Assembly (NCBI RefSeq): GCF_037038585.1
Contig: NC_092522.1
Span: 47,343,661 to 47,407,660 of the forward strand
Length of the DNA: 64,000 nucleotides
Source: Patagioenas fasciata
Lineage: Eukaryota > Chordata > Aves > Columbiformes > Columbidae
Direction of reading: 5' to 3'
Every line of letters begins with the position of its first letter. Position 1 is the stretch's first letter. This document shows, piece after piece, positions 13,720 through 26,100 of the stretch. A model generated the notes under the pieces. The model was not told the DNA's origin, did not search any database, and saw only the letters and a program-made list of their open reading frames with translations. Position numbers and translations under genes: made by a program.

Positions 13720-16700
13720 GGGACTGTGTCCCTCAGCCCTTCTGGCTTTCTGGCTGACATCAACTCAGCCCATCTGAGGCAGGTCTCTGGGCCAGACTGG
13801 AAGTATGCTGGTTCCTCTCCAAGATCTGGCTGGTAGAAGAGTGCTGATGTTTTGTTTTCCCATCCCTTTCCCCCCTCCTCCTATCCCTGAGAGATGGAGA
13901 TAGTGGATTTCTTGTTTGTTCTGCTTTCCCATAACCTCTATTACCAGACACTTGAATCTCTCTGTCTAGATCCTCCAGAGCTGCTTCTCTCTATAACATT
14001 CAAGTGCCTTTTGCAAGCGGAAAAAAAAAATCCCCCCAAAAACCAAAACAAAACAACTCAGCCCTGTGATTTTCCTCCCTGCTATCAGGAAACAGGTTTG
14101 TTTGTTTTTTAATGAATGCAAAAGAATGCAGATAGCGGTGAGGAAAAGCCTGGCCAATGAATTCAGCACTTCTTTATTTAGGCTTCTCCATGTATATCAG
14201 CTGAGCCCAGCAGGCGGCAAAGCAAGAGCTGGATGTTATTTCAGGAAAAGCCTGGTCTTTCATGCTTGAGACAGAGTAGTATCCCTGGAGGGTAACTCTC
14301 AACTCCTGTCTTGCATGGATGATTTAGGCGGAAAAAGGACAAGGAATTCCAGCAATGCTGCTTGTCTTCTCTGTCTTCCAGGCTTTGCATAGCAGGTGTC
14401 CCCAGGGCTGCCCACTGCCACCCAGACAAGCTGGAGAGGATTCACACCTGCAGCCTCGCCTGGCCTGGTATTTCCCACCACTCCGGTTCTGGGCACTTCT
14501 GGCTGCAGAGGGCTGGAGACAGAACAGGGGGTCCACGGCATGATGTGGGAGATGAATGGTGTGTGGTGGTGCTACTTAGGCCATTTGGGCAAAGCAACCG
14601 TCTTAGGTGGCATGGGCAGAATACTGATTCTAGCTGTGTACTTGCTGGAAGCAACAGACTGAAATCACAGTCACACTGATGTCAACACCAAAAAGGGAGA
14701 AAAAAATAAGTATCATGTCAGATTAAGTACAACATTTCTCTTGACTTACTGCTTGGCACTTCATGCTAGTTTTAGGTATTTCTACCTTACTGAAAGTCAA
14801 ATTTCAGTCTTGAAACTCCACTTCAGCGTGAAAAGTAGAAGTGCATCACATAGAGCAAGCTGCTTAGACTTACAATTTTATTCAAGCAATGCATATATTC
14901 TGGCCATGGCTCTTTCTGAATTCAGCACAGATTCAGGCTTGGTCAGCCGGAAACTGCTTTTTTCAATGCATAAAATATTCATTGCACTTTTTTACCTGGC
15001 TCTAGCCATGATATTGTGTGAACAACGTCTTCATGATACCTCCATAGTTAAAGGCACACCTGCTCTTTGGAATCTAAGCAGCTCTGAGACAGGTCATTTC
15101 TAGTTCCAAGCCCGATATTAATTTGCTTGTGGTGAATGTATTTCTTCCTGTCACACAGGATTTTTGCTTCTTTCAAAATATGTCTTTTGTAGCAGATTTT
15201 TATGCAGACTTTCATGCAAGAACTTATTACTACGTTGTTTTCTATTGATGCAGAGAAATCTTTCAAGCAATTTGCATCCCATTAACAGCTTCATAAGAGA
15301 CAATCCTGATTCTAATGGCTCTGCACAATAAGCCAATAAAGCCAAATATGGAAGGGATTATGGAGTGTGTTGCTTTCATACCCACAAAATGGCTTGTACG
15401 TTCAAAAGAGAGGCATCGACTACTCTGACACTTAAGGTTAGTCCTAAGAGTTACTACTACTCATATTTTTCAGCAGCACTCTGGCTGTCTTTTATCTTCT
15501 ATTGGTTGCCCTCTCCATTTTCTTGTGCTTGCAGCAGAAACCAAAGAGGACTCCCAGCCTGCAGGGACCACTGCCTCTCATGTGGGTGTCCTATGCAGCC
15601 TGCTGGGTGGAAGACTGCTGGATTCCAGCATGGCAACAAAACGGATGGTGTTGCATCATTTCTGTAGCACTGGTATAACAACAGAGGCTGCCTTAGGGCA
15701 GGTATAGGCACTAGCCAGGGTCTCTGCCACTAACTCCTTCTTACAGGCATATTTACACCATATGCTTTCCCTGTAGGAAAGGCCAGGTGTCTGCACTGAG
15801 CCTTTCAGATCTACTGCCCGTCTTTGATGCTGCTGGTGCAATGCACGTTGATAGGCAGGGTTACCGGCTCTGAAGGATGAATAACTCTCTCGCCTGGTGT
15901 CAGTGTTTTGCTCCTTGGCCTTGGGGTTTTTTTATCGAGTTTCATAAACAGGGGATTGGAAGTGAAGGGCAGTTGTTAGAAGCTGGCTTCCTGCTGTCAA
16001 AGGGATGTCAGGGGGTGCCTGTGCGGGGAAACAGCACTGAGCAGAGGGGTGTTTCTTGTCCTGTCCCTCAGAGAGCATGTTTGTGCACTGTTTCTTACCA
16101 GGGTTAGAAAACTACTGCTGTGACGGATGAGGTGGCGGAGGAACAAGGCTGGTGGGAAGCTGGCTTGGAGGAGAGAGGGAGCATGGTGGGAGAGGGAAAA
16201 GCAGCAGTTCAGGGCATGGTGGGACCTGCCTACAGCTGGATTTTTCCTCCTTCCACCAGATTCTTCCTTGTCTGCTCCTGCTTCATCTGGGAACAGCAGA
16301 CATGGGTGAGCTCATCCATCTGGCCTCCTTGTGCCCTTTTTTTCCTCCAGGATGCAGCCTGAAGTTCTCATACAAAATCAAGTAATTGTCCAGACTCCTG
16401 GGAAATACATGAAAGGGCACTCTCTTGAACTGTGGCAATGCCCAGACCACATTCCCTCCCAGCGCACATGTAATGCTCTGCGTGTTGTTAACTAGCTCAA
16501 GGTTTTTACATGCTTGGTTGCCTAACAGAGAGAGTTTCTTCCATCTGCAACAAACAGCACTCAAAAAAGTTTTTTACCTTCTTTCGTCACGTTTGTACAT
16601 GCTCTTCTTCTGTTTCAAATGCTCGGTCATTATGGGGCTTCAGAATATTTTATTTGCATATTGTGGCCTGCATTCTCAGCTTCACTGTTATCAATGTTGT

Positions 16701-18097
16701 CTTTATGCCTCCATTTGATTTAGACGTGGCTTGTAAATGCAACATGCCAGTGGAGCCAAACCACACAAACAGCTGCTGAACATGCAGTGGGAGGCATTCA
16801 GAAATGAAGCAACGATGAGCTGGACCTAGTCCAAAATTAGCTCAACATAACTTTCCCCAGTACCGGAGTCCACTGTACCCCTGGTAGCTCATGAACCCAC
16901 CCTCAGGTGCTAGCGACCTCCTGCCCCATGGCACATCTGGTTGAGGCACTAAGGCACACGTTTACAGTGGGCTCATCCTCTTGGGCTGCTCTGGATGGAG
17001 CAAACCCAGTATTTCCAGACCATGGCCAGCTCTGACACTGCAAGGCTCATGGGGTGCACATGTTTTGGTATGCCAGAGCTGGAGGTGACATCCAGAGTTT
17101 CACACACACCCACACAGTATGAATGACCTGCCCGGTCTTCTGCATGCGTGTGCTGCACAGGAGGTCGGACATCTTGCAGCCATTTCTGGTAGTGGGAGGT
17201 CAGTAAGCAGCATTTAAAACTTTCTCTGCACATATTCATGTATGCACATATACACCTGCGAAAGGCTTTCTTTGCCATCAAAACTGCGTGCTGACACCTT
17301 TTTTTGCAGCAGCATTTTCGGAGTCATGGCATATTCACACAAGGTCTGTTTTCCTTTAACTTCATTAAGCAGCTCTTGTTGCTGCTATCAGCCTTCAAGA
17401 CAGCAGCACCATGAGCAGATGACCTGGGGATTTTTCCATTTGTTGCAAAGCACTGAACAACCATCATTCCCCATCCTGGGACCCACAGGGTGCACTGCCT
17501 GGGCTTGAGTGGCAGGGGCTGGATCCCAGCTTTAGATCTGCATTAAGGGCTGAGTCAGCCCAGTTGTGATGTCTTCTGATTCATGATCTGATGTCTTCTG
17601 GCCTCATGTCTCCACATGACCTGGCTTTGAGCTGAATGTATGCACCTCATGGGTGCACTGCTGGCTGCCTTGGAGTAGGCCCAGGCTCAGGAGGGTGCTC
17701 AGCTGTGGACCAGCATGAGAAGACGGTCCCAGTCACCTCCCAGGGTGTAGGATGTTTGGGAACCACATCTGCTCCCCTCTTTTGTGCCATTTTCATTGCC
17801 ACAGGATTTTGCACTAACCCAGGCTTTTGTGCTTCTTAAATTTCTAGCATCTGTAGGGTGTAACTTTATCAAACACTAAAAAAGACAGTTCAGCCTGCTT
17901 GAATATGTCCCTCCCTTTTTTTCTTTTCCCTTTCGCTCAGACTTCTTGACTTCTTGACTTCTTTCTTCTTGACTTTTATCTGTTTTATCCTTTACTTTTT
18001 TCTTCTACAACTCTATTATGGTAATGCCTAGCAAAGACCAGGAGCCTGTTATGCACAGCCAACAAAAATGGTCTATAAGGGGACCTTTTTTTTGAAG

Positions 18098-18280
18098 TTC
18101 CTCCCTTCCTTCCTTCCTTCCTTCCTTCCTTCCTTCCTTCCTTCCTTCCTTCCTTCCTTCCTTCCTTCCTTCCTTCCTTCCTTCCTTCCTTCCTTCCTTC
18201 CTTCCTCCCTCCCTCCCTCCCTCCCTCCCTCCCTCCCTCCCTCCCTTCCTCCCTTCCTCCCTTCCTCCCTTTCTTCCCCT
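18098..18280 (+). repeat. (CTTC)n/(CTCC)n polypyrimidine microsatellite
   Basis: There are 183 consecutive pyrimidines with no purine: mainly (CTTC)n to about 18204, then (CTCC)n to about 18243, then mixed CCCTTCCT units. Pyrimidine-rich but interrupted sequence continues to about 18315. The minus-strand frame reading Gly-Arg-Lys-Glu repeats is a translation of the satellite and is not a gene. Homopurine-homopyrimidine mirror repeats of this length can adopt triplex (H-DNA) structure and are expected to vary in length between individuals. Confidence 0.97.
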
Positions 18281-19979
18281 GTCTTCTTTTATTCCTCTCT
18301 CTTCTCCTGTTCTCTGGAGCTTTTTACTTCTTGTCTTCTCCCACATCCCTCATTCCTGGCTTCCATTTCCTTAATTTTCCACTCTCTATCTCCCCAGTAG
18401 CCTCTAAACCCATCTCTTATCTACTAGCTTCTGCATCAGGTATTTGCACACCCTCACTGGCTCTGCTGGCATCTCAATGCCCCAGCAGCACACAGAAAAG
18501 AGGACAAAGCTTAGTGGTCCCTTCTCCTTCAGTCTCATGGCAGAGAGAGGTAAGGTACATTTTCCTTTTCTCCCGAGAGACAGAGGTAAAAAAGCCCACT
18601 GGGGTCTCCTGCCTCTCTGCACTGGAGTAGATGGTTGCAGGAATGGCTCCAAACTTGCATTGCAGGCTGGTAAGCAAAATGTCAAGATTTCCTCCATCAC
18701 ATGAGTGTGGACTATGGAGCTGGGAGGAGCAGCATCACAGTATCACAGTATCACAGTATCACTGAAACATTTGGTTTTTTCCCCATCTGCCCCTCTGTTG
18801 GCAGACAGAAAGGAATACAAAAGCCTGTCCTGGAAACATTTTGGTGGAACAGTCAGTGAGTTGAAGGACTGGCTGGTCTTGCTCTTCAATGATAGACAGA
18901 GATGTGGGAGGTATGACATTTCTTACAGCCCAAGACCTCCTCCACCAAATGTGGGCCAGCTGTGCATCCTGCAAGGTCGGTGTGGAGAGCAGGCACCCAT
19001 GTGGCTATGTGGTGGCCCCGCTTTGCTCGGCAGGGTTAGCTACCTCGAATGCCAAGTTAGTGGGCACAGAGCCAGCATTCAGCCTTAGAAGCTCTTCCAG
19101 TGCTGGGCCAGCATCCATGGATTTTGCCTTAATCAACACGTCTTTGAGGGTTGCCCTTGGTAAAGAATACTTCAGCAAAATGATTATTTTCATTACAGTT
19201 TCCAAACACTTGGTACTGTTCGGGTTTATGCTTCAGACCACAACGCTTACAAGTCAAATGTTGTGCTCCTCAGTATAACTTCCTTTAGCTATGATTTTAT
19301 TTCTTTGGAGACTACTGCTAATCCTCTCTAACATTTTCCACCACAGCATTGCAATGCCTGTGCTGGCATTGAGGGCTTTTGTATTTGCTGGCTGGAATTA
19401 GGGCTGACATGCACACAAAGTTGGAGCTTTTGGGGTGGTTTTCTTGAGGGTTTTCAGGCAGGTTATGCAGCTTTTATCATTTAGAACATTGGTGGCGTGT
19501 AGACGCCTCCAGATTTTGGAGACCAGAGATCTGCGGGACTACTCTTGATTAAAAGGCGACCTGATGGGTCCAAGCATATAACTGTGGCCTCTACAGGTTA
19601 CATTTCTGTTTGCATTGTCACTTCCTATCATGCTTGCAACAGAGATAACTGTTTGCACTGTCATAACATTTCTTCTGCTGGAGCTTCCTGGCTGGGGACG
19701 TTGCAGCAGTCACTGCAGGACACATCACTCTGCTCCAAGGCACGCGCTAGAGCCTGACCCATGGACCATCTCCTTCTGCTCACCAGGCCCCAGCAGGACA
19801 TCCAGAATGGAGGCTGCCAGCCTGCCGTGCCCTCAGAAGTGGCTTCCTGCTGCCTGCCCTGGCTTTCCTGCCCAAGCTCTCTCCATGCACGGACGGCGTG
19901 GTGCCCAAGGGACTACCAGCTCCCAAGGAGGCCATCACCACAGGCCCTCCTGCAGTCGCCTGGAATGGGTTGATGAACA
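18281..19979. other. Intergenic DNA between microsatellite and CR1
   Basis: Apart from the octamer repeat at 18734-18762, nothing is identified. Overlapping short frames on both strands around 18700-19280 carry no recognisable domain. Confidence 0.6.
18734..18762 (-). repeat. CR1-type terminal octamer repeat, orphan tail
   Basis: The octamer ATCACAGT is repeated about 3.6 times. CR1 LINEs end in a short 8-bp tandem repeat of the ATTCTRTG kind, and this is how a related tail looks on the opposite strand. No clear CR1 body follows, so this is either a severely 5'-truncated insertion or an octamer microsatellite derived from one. Confidence 0.55.
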
Positions 19980-20050
19980 GGTCACACAATCACAGAATGG
20001 CTGGGTTTGGAAAGGACCTCTAGAGATCATCTAGTCCAACTCAAGTGGAC
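19980..20050 (-). mobile_element. CR1 LINE 3' end
   Basis: The plus strand reads 'cacaatcacagaatgg', then 'tttggaaaggacctctagag', then 'atcatctagtccaac'. This is the reverse complement of the hallmark 3' terminus of avian CR1 retrotransposons. Only the terminal portion is clear. The sequence beyond it may be the same element's body or an older CR1 into which it inserted. Confidence 0.85.
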
Positions 20051-21250
20051 TTAGAAATATGATTATTCCCTTCCTGGTTTATATATTAGGTGGCTACTAA
20101 CATGTCTTCCTCACCTTCCTCTCCTTTGCACTTTCTGCAACCAGCTTAGTCTCCCTGAAGTGCAGTGGCCAAAACTGCACAGATGACACTTCAAATGAAG
20201 CCCTGACAGCATAGACAACAGTGGAAGAAGGGTTTCCTGTTTGTCACAGGCTGCACTTCTGTTTGTACACCTCATTAGAGCACTTTCATTTTTTACTGCA
20301 GCACGACCATGCTCACTCATGTTGAGCTGTCATCCCTAGATCTTCTGCAGAACTGCTGCTGTGCTGGTTGTTCCCTAGCTGGTCTTGTAGTCCTTGATGA
20401 CACCTACACAAACACAGAGCTCCGCTTTGTCCCCACTGAATGGCGCTTCTGTTCCCATCCCTCTCCCTCATTTGTCAAGATTGTTTTGCATTCTCCTTCT
20501 GTTCTCCAAAGTGCTTGTTCTTCATGGTGTCCTGTGCTAATTTAATAAGTGTTCCCTACTCTTCCTTTTTTTTTTTTTTTCCCAAAGATATTAATGAAAA
20601 TACTGTACACTGCCAGACATAAAACAGATGGCTTCAGACTTCATTTGATGCATACTGCCAGTTTGACAGTGAAGCATTTATAACTGCTCTTAGTCTGGTT
20701 TTCCAACCAGCTGTACGCTCCTCTAATAGCAGTTCCTTCTAAGCTGTGTTTCTTAACTTGGTTTATGAAAGTGTCAGATGAGACAATGGCAAAAGCCCTA
20801 TTAAAATCAAGATCTAAGACCTACTGTAGAAGGAAATTAGATTGATTTGATGTGATTTGTTTTTGTCAAAGCAGTGTTTGCTGTTCCTCATCTGCTTGTT
20901 GTCTTCTAGGAGCTGGAAAATAGTTTAACGAATTACCACTTACTGTATTTTTCCAGGAGTCAAAAAAAATCTGCCTGGTCTCTGATTCCTGGCTCCTCCT
21001 GTCCATCCCTCCTTTATGGTAGTTGGGAGGTTTGCCTTTCCCAGTGTGCAGAAACACATGCCCACACCCCTGACTTCTGTGCGAGTGGGCTTAAGCTGCT
21101 TTTCCCAGTATGGCTTTTAGGTCTTGTCACTTGGAATATATCTGACTTATTTAGACATTGTCTGAACTCCTTGTTATTTTTCACAGCCAGTATTCTTACC
21201 CTTGGACGTTTTATGCCGGTTGTGTTAAACAGGGCACCTTTGAGCAAAGA
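20051..21250 (-). mobile_element. Old, diverged CR1/L3-like LINE body
   Basis: Several passages are typical of the 3' half of amniote CR1/L3 elements in reverse complement: 'actgcacagatgacacttca', 'gctcactcatgttgagctgtc', 'gaaagtgtcagatgagacaatggcaaaagcc', 'ttgatgtgatttgtttttg' and 'ttgttgtcttctaggagctgg'. Their order matches such elements. No reading frame survives. The 5' limit is uncertain and could extend toward 21.7 kb. A T-tract (20564-20580) interrupts it. Confidence 0.6.
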
Positions 21251-22849
21251 CTGAAGGAAAAAAGTATCACTTTTCCATGTTTGGCATCATCACTCAGTAT
21301 CTCCTCCTCCTGGTGAAACCCAGCTCTTTTGTTGGCCCTCCTGTTGCTACTAGTGCATCCACTTCACACCCACTGCTTGTTGCATCACTTACATCTTCTC
21401 CTGTTGTTCCCCCATGCTTATGCTGTTCTTTTATACTTAGTAACATGACCTAGTTCCACTTTCTGTGTGCTTCCTATGCACTTCTGAAACTAATGAAGAG
21501 CTCGTGATTCAGCCAGTTGATACCGTACCAGCTTCCCTTAGTACTTGTGCTAAGTCGCCCAGTACTGAGGAGCTCACAGTTAGTTCTGTTGTACCATATC
21601 TCTTCTGACTGCGCTTTTCATACAACTTGCCGAGAGCAATGCCAACTCTCCAAATGTCCCTTCTGCCTTGGATTTGTTCCTCTGGCCTTGTGTGTACTAA
21701 CACCGTGAGTTAGCTAAAGTCTGTCTCCTCAAAGTCCACTGTTTTGTCTTTGTGAGTTGCTTTTTTTTTTAGTTTGTTTGCTTGTTGGTTGGTTTTATGT
21801 GGTTTTTATTTGTTTGTTTCCTGCCTCCTTTTCTAGAAATCATGACTGCTACCGCTTCAGGGTCACTCTCACCCCAGCTGCTTTTCACCTTCACCTGCAA
21901 AACCAGTTCCCCTGTATTAGTTCAAATAAAATTTTGCAGTGTAACTATCCAGGAAGAAGCTAGAGAGATGGCAGTGGCAGCCAGTTCAGGGAAGGGCACA
22001 GACAGAGTACCAGAATAGAGCTAGACAGAGAAGCCCCTGCATACTTAGCACCTAGTTGTGTCAGGAAAGATTAGTATTACCTTTCACAATTAATCTGCCC
22101 CTGCCTATGAACTTGTCATTAGCTTCTAAGCGATGTGGCTAATAGTGGTGGAAATACTTGTGTTATTTGTGTAAAACATGAACAGTACAAGCATAGTATT
22201 ATGATACTTGTCAGTTCTGTCTGTCTTAGGACTTTTTTCTGGTCTTTCTACAATGAGAGGGCTTAGCCCTTACAAACATTTCAAAATTCCATGTGTATTA
22301 AGCATGTAGTTAGTGTCTTCTTTATTCAGTTACGCATTGACGTGAAAGTGTGTTTTTAAAGATGGAGACTTGGGGCAAGTAGAGCTGTTTTGTGATCATT
22401 GTATCACCAAGGAGTCCTTATGATGAGCCAGAGCCTCCAAATTCTCAACAACCAACAAAGACACATCTGGCCTTCAAAGACCAGATTAATCTTTTCCAGT
22501 CAGCTTTTTCCAGTGCACAGTGTTGCACTGTTTCTCGTAACATCTCACTTTAGCTACATTAGTACTGGAAGAGCTTTCTTGTGCAAAACTCCAAGCCAAA
22601 GATTTCCTTTGGGAGCTACTTGTCCTCTCTTTGCTGCTGTCCTACCCGACCTGACCCTCTTGCAGCCTGGGGCTGTCCCTGGGCACCTGCCCCTGTGCTG
22701 TTCTGCAAAAGACACACCTGAGTGGGGTGAAGGCAAGTTGACTTTTGGCTGTCATCTGTGGCTCTGGCATGTTCCTGCAGACATCCCTGTAGGTACTGAG
22801 ATATTTGCTTGTGTGCGTTGTTGGCAAGGTGGCCAGTAACTCCGTTGTG

Positions 22850-23130
22850 AGTTATTCTAATAACATTATTGGTTTCATTACTTCACTGTAGTCTTGCCTC
22901 ATTACATCAAGTTTTGGTGTTAGGGTGAAGTGGCAGCTAATTAATTCAGTATAAATGATGTTTCTTTATGGGGAACCTAGAATCAAAGAGAGCTCCTGAG
23001 GCTCCCATGGATGTCTGGGGTGGTTTCTAGAGTAGCTTTATTTTAATACTCCAAACAACCATATAAGTACAACTTTATAACTGACTTCTCTCTTGATATT
23101 ATTGTATAAATAGAAAACACTTTTGCTGTT
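22850..23130. promoter_or_regulatory. AT-rich candidate conserved noncoding element
   Basis: The block has low GC and many TAAT/ATTA words ('taataacattattgg', 'gctaattaattcagt'). It shows no repeat signature and no reading frame. It is named a candidate on texture only. Confidence 0.2.
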
Positions 23131-26100
23131 ACAGAAGAGATATGATGATGCATTGGTAGCTGGTATCCTTGCAGGCAGTTTGATTTCTGTTCTTTATCTA
23201 GCAACTGTTGACCTCATGCATCCTCTGACAGTTGCTCTTTGAGTCATCGGAAGCTCCTCAGGAAAGTGCAGAGACCTTCAGACCTCAACGAGGATAAACT
23301 CATCACAGTTGGTTGACTGGGTGAACCACGGTGTTAGGCTCTGCATATTCTCCTACTCAGATGGGTCTCAGTAAGCCAACTTCTCATTAAAAAGAAAAAA
23401 AAAATACAAATTGCTGTCATGGTGCATCCTTCTTTTATAGTTTAATTCAGAAGCAATTTTCATCAGTTGGAGAACACTCCTGGTCATGATCTCGGACTTT
23501 GGATCAGACTTTAAAATGCTTTAAAAAAGCTGTGAAAAAGAGGTGGGAAGATTTGAAAGGCTTTCCCATAGAGACATGGATGGGTAATGTATTTATTTTG
23601 TAAACGCATACCTGGAGGCTTAGACAACTGGCATATTTACATTAACCAAATGGTATTCTGGTTAAAAGAAATCACACTGCTGGCAAGCAGAAAACCCCTG
23701 AACCTATAGCTCATCTTCCCTGAAGTAAAATCAAAAGTAGCAGTGCCAGCTCATCGTTTCAAGCTTCCTAAAACAAAACATCTATTAAAAGTAACTCACC
23801 TCAGGCAAAAACATGTTGTAGCACATCAGCTTTCCACTGCTCCTCTGAGAACACCTTGTTGCCCCAAACCCTGCACCTAGCCCCCACTGCCCAGATCTCC
23901 CACTGACTTTTCTGGGAGAGAACTGAAAGTCGCACCTCGGTCCCAGGACTCAGCATGCTATTAGCACTTTTGCAGAAGTAACTGGAAGGACAAATTACCC
24001 TAACTCTTCCCTACTGATTTCTTTACTCCAATAATTCAATTCTTGTCCACGCTGAAGAATTAGTTCACCAAAGAGCTGACCTTGTAAGAAACTGAAGCAT
24101 GCTGGAGAGAAAATAATTCCTACTTAATAAATATATATAAAAAAACCCCAAATGATTACTGCTTCTCAGTAATGTGTGAAACGAGTTCCAAATTTACATT
24201 TAAAAGCTTTCAAAACTAAATCATGAAAGGAAGGCCTGACTTTGCTAACACTGTTTAGAGTAAAAAGCCAGCATGGAAAAACCTAACTGAAAATGCATTT
24301 GAAACTGCTTTCTCAAAAATAAGAACCATAAAAAGCAAACTGGAATATAAACCCAATTTTGCAATAGTACTTTGCAAATTGTCTCAATTTTGGAAGGACA
24401 CAGAGTGCATGCTAAGATAGGCTGCCTGCATAGACTATTTTATAATAAATGGCATTGCATCTTTCATCCCCAGCACAATCTCCATCCATACAGTACTTTT
24501 ATTTATTACCAGAATGATCAGCAGCAATGAAAGCTGAAGGGAGGAAGGAAACGGCTTCAAGAACATGGCAAGAATCCCGTAAAGTTAAGGGGGTGGAATG
24601 GGGAAAGGTACTTTAAAAGTACAGGTGCTTGGTGTAAATTACTGAAATGTTTTCCCTTGGTAATTTTAATCACATTGTGAAATCAGCCACTGACACTTCT
24701 GTGAAGCACTTGATTTATCGGAAGCTCTATGCTGTTAGCTGCAGCTCAGGAGCCAGCCCTGCACTCAGCACTGTGGGCAGGCGCGTCGGGCACAGAAGCA
24801 CACCCAGGCTGGCTCAGAGCCAGCGCTTCCAAACACCCACCACTGTAAAATTAGCAGCAATCATTCAAATTGGGGCGCTGATGCCAAGAAGCACTGAAGT
24901 TGACTGAAGAATCCTGTGTGGACACCCCCAGAGCATCCTTCAAGCCACCTCTGCCTCCAAGGGGGATGCGCTCACCTGTGGAGTCATGCTAGGCTGAAGG
25001 CTATGAGGCTGGAATTTGGGTCTCCTTTGCTTTGTGCAGGAAATGAGCAGAACATGTATCAGCAGGAAGCATCTCTGACTCTTTTCAGAGATGTCTGCTG
25101 GGGACTAGCCACCTCCGGGGTGTGCTGCTCCAGGGCCAGGGCCATGGAGGTGCTGCCTCAGCCTCCAAGGGCGTGTGGACAGCAGGGAGATGGCCTGGGA
25201 ATTAAGCTGATTTTGAAGTATCCCATGGAGAGCTGGAAGGGCATCTTCAGGTGGTTTATGCATGAGAGATACTGCCATAATAGTGCTTGACAGATTTGGT
25301 CACATCTCCCTCCACACTGATTCCATCTCTTGCTGTCCTTCAAGCAGTGACTTCTTTTGCCAGTGTATTTGAGATTTCTGTTGCCTTCATTATCTAAGAA
25401 CAATTAATTTATTTTGTCTGATGCCTGTTTTTACCAAAAGATAAGTTGTTGGCTCAAGTCTTATATGGTTAGCAAATGCTACCAAATCTTCATCCATAGC
25501 CTATCATAGTGAATGTGAAGGTGATTTAGACAAACAAGGGTTAGGATAAGCAGGTGACATTTCAGTGTGTTTAATGCATGAACAAATCTAATGTCCACCT
25601 GTACCTCATTTTGGATAAGTAAGCTTTTCATAAACAAGTTTTGGCTGCAAAGATGTTATATAAAGGTCTTTGTAAGGACTTCAGGCAGACTGATACCATC
25701 TCGATGGCTGTACAGCACTTTCTACAACAGAGTGTTGGATGTGATAGCAAAGGATGGCAAGGTTTCATGTCTGCCTAAAAGCAAGGGTATGCTGGATCTC
25801 TCTTCTACCTGGGAGACTTTGCTACTGCCAGCTGCCAGAGCTGATGGCAAAATTTTCCTCATCCACTTCTTTACTTTTCTCTTTTTTTTTCTTCTTAATT
25901 GACTTAGCTGGACTTCCAGAAACTAAGGGACAGAACTTTTGCTGGGAGCTTTGTCTTTGGCATTAATCAAGTAGTATCTGGCCTTTAATGTTCAGTATTT
26001 GAACAACTCATGCTGCCTGAATCCTAATTCAGATATTAACATGGGTTTGCAGCAGGCATAAGCACAGTGGGCTTGTTGGGGAAGCTTTTTGCCTTTTTCC

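Larger units (their letters stand above)
7590..18097. other. Upstream intergenic DNA, no gene seen
   Basis: No coding exon, RNA gene or intact transposon is recognised. Reading frames up to about 195 codons (for example near 7778-8362, minus strand) show no domain and compete with frames on the other strand. The segment contains an A-rich tract (13693-13719), a 10-bp tandem repeat (10041-10070), an AT-rich block at 10185-10400, and increasingly pyrimidine-rich sequence from about 17910 with imperfect 'acttcttg' repeats (17940-17980). Confidence 0.7.

Noticed and set aside
14208-14220. CTCF-like CCAGCAGGCGGCA
   Set aside because: It is close to the core but with a mismatch at a constrained position. 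A similar partial match near 30085-30100 shows how often such words arise here.
18005-18346. Gly-Arg-Lys-Glu repeat protein on the minus strand
   Set aside because: It is a direct translation of the (CTTC)n/(CTCC)n microsatellite.
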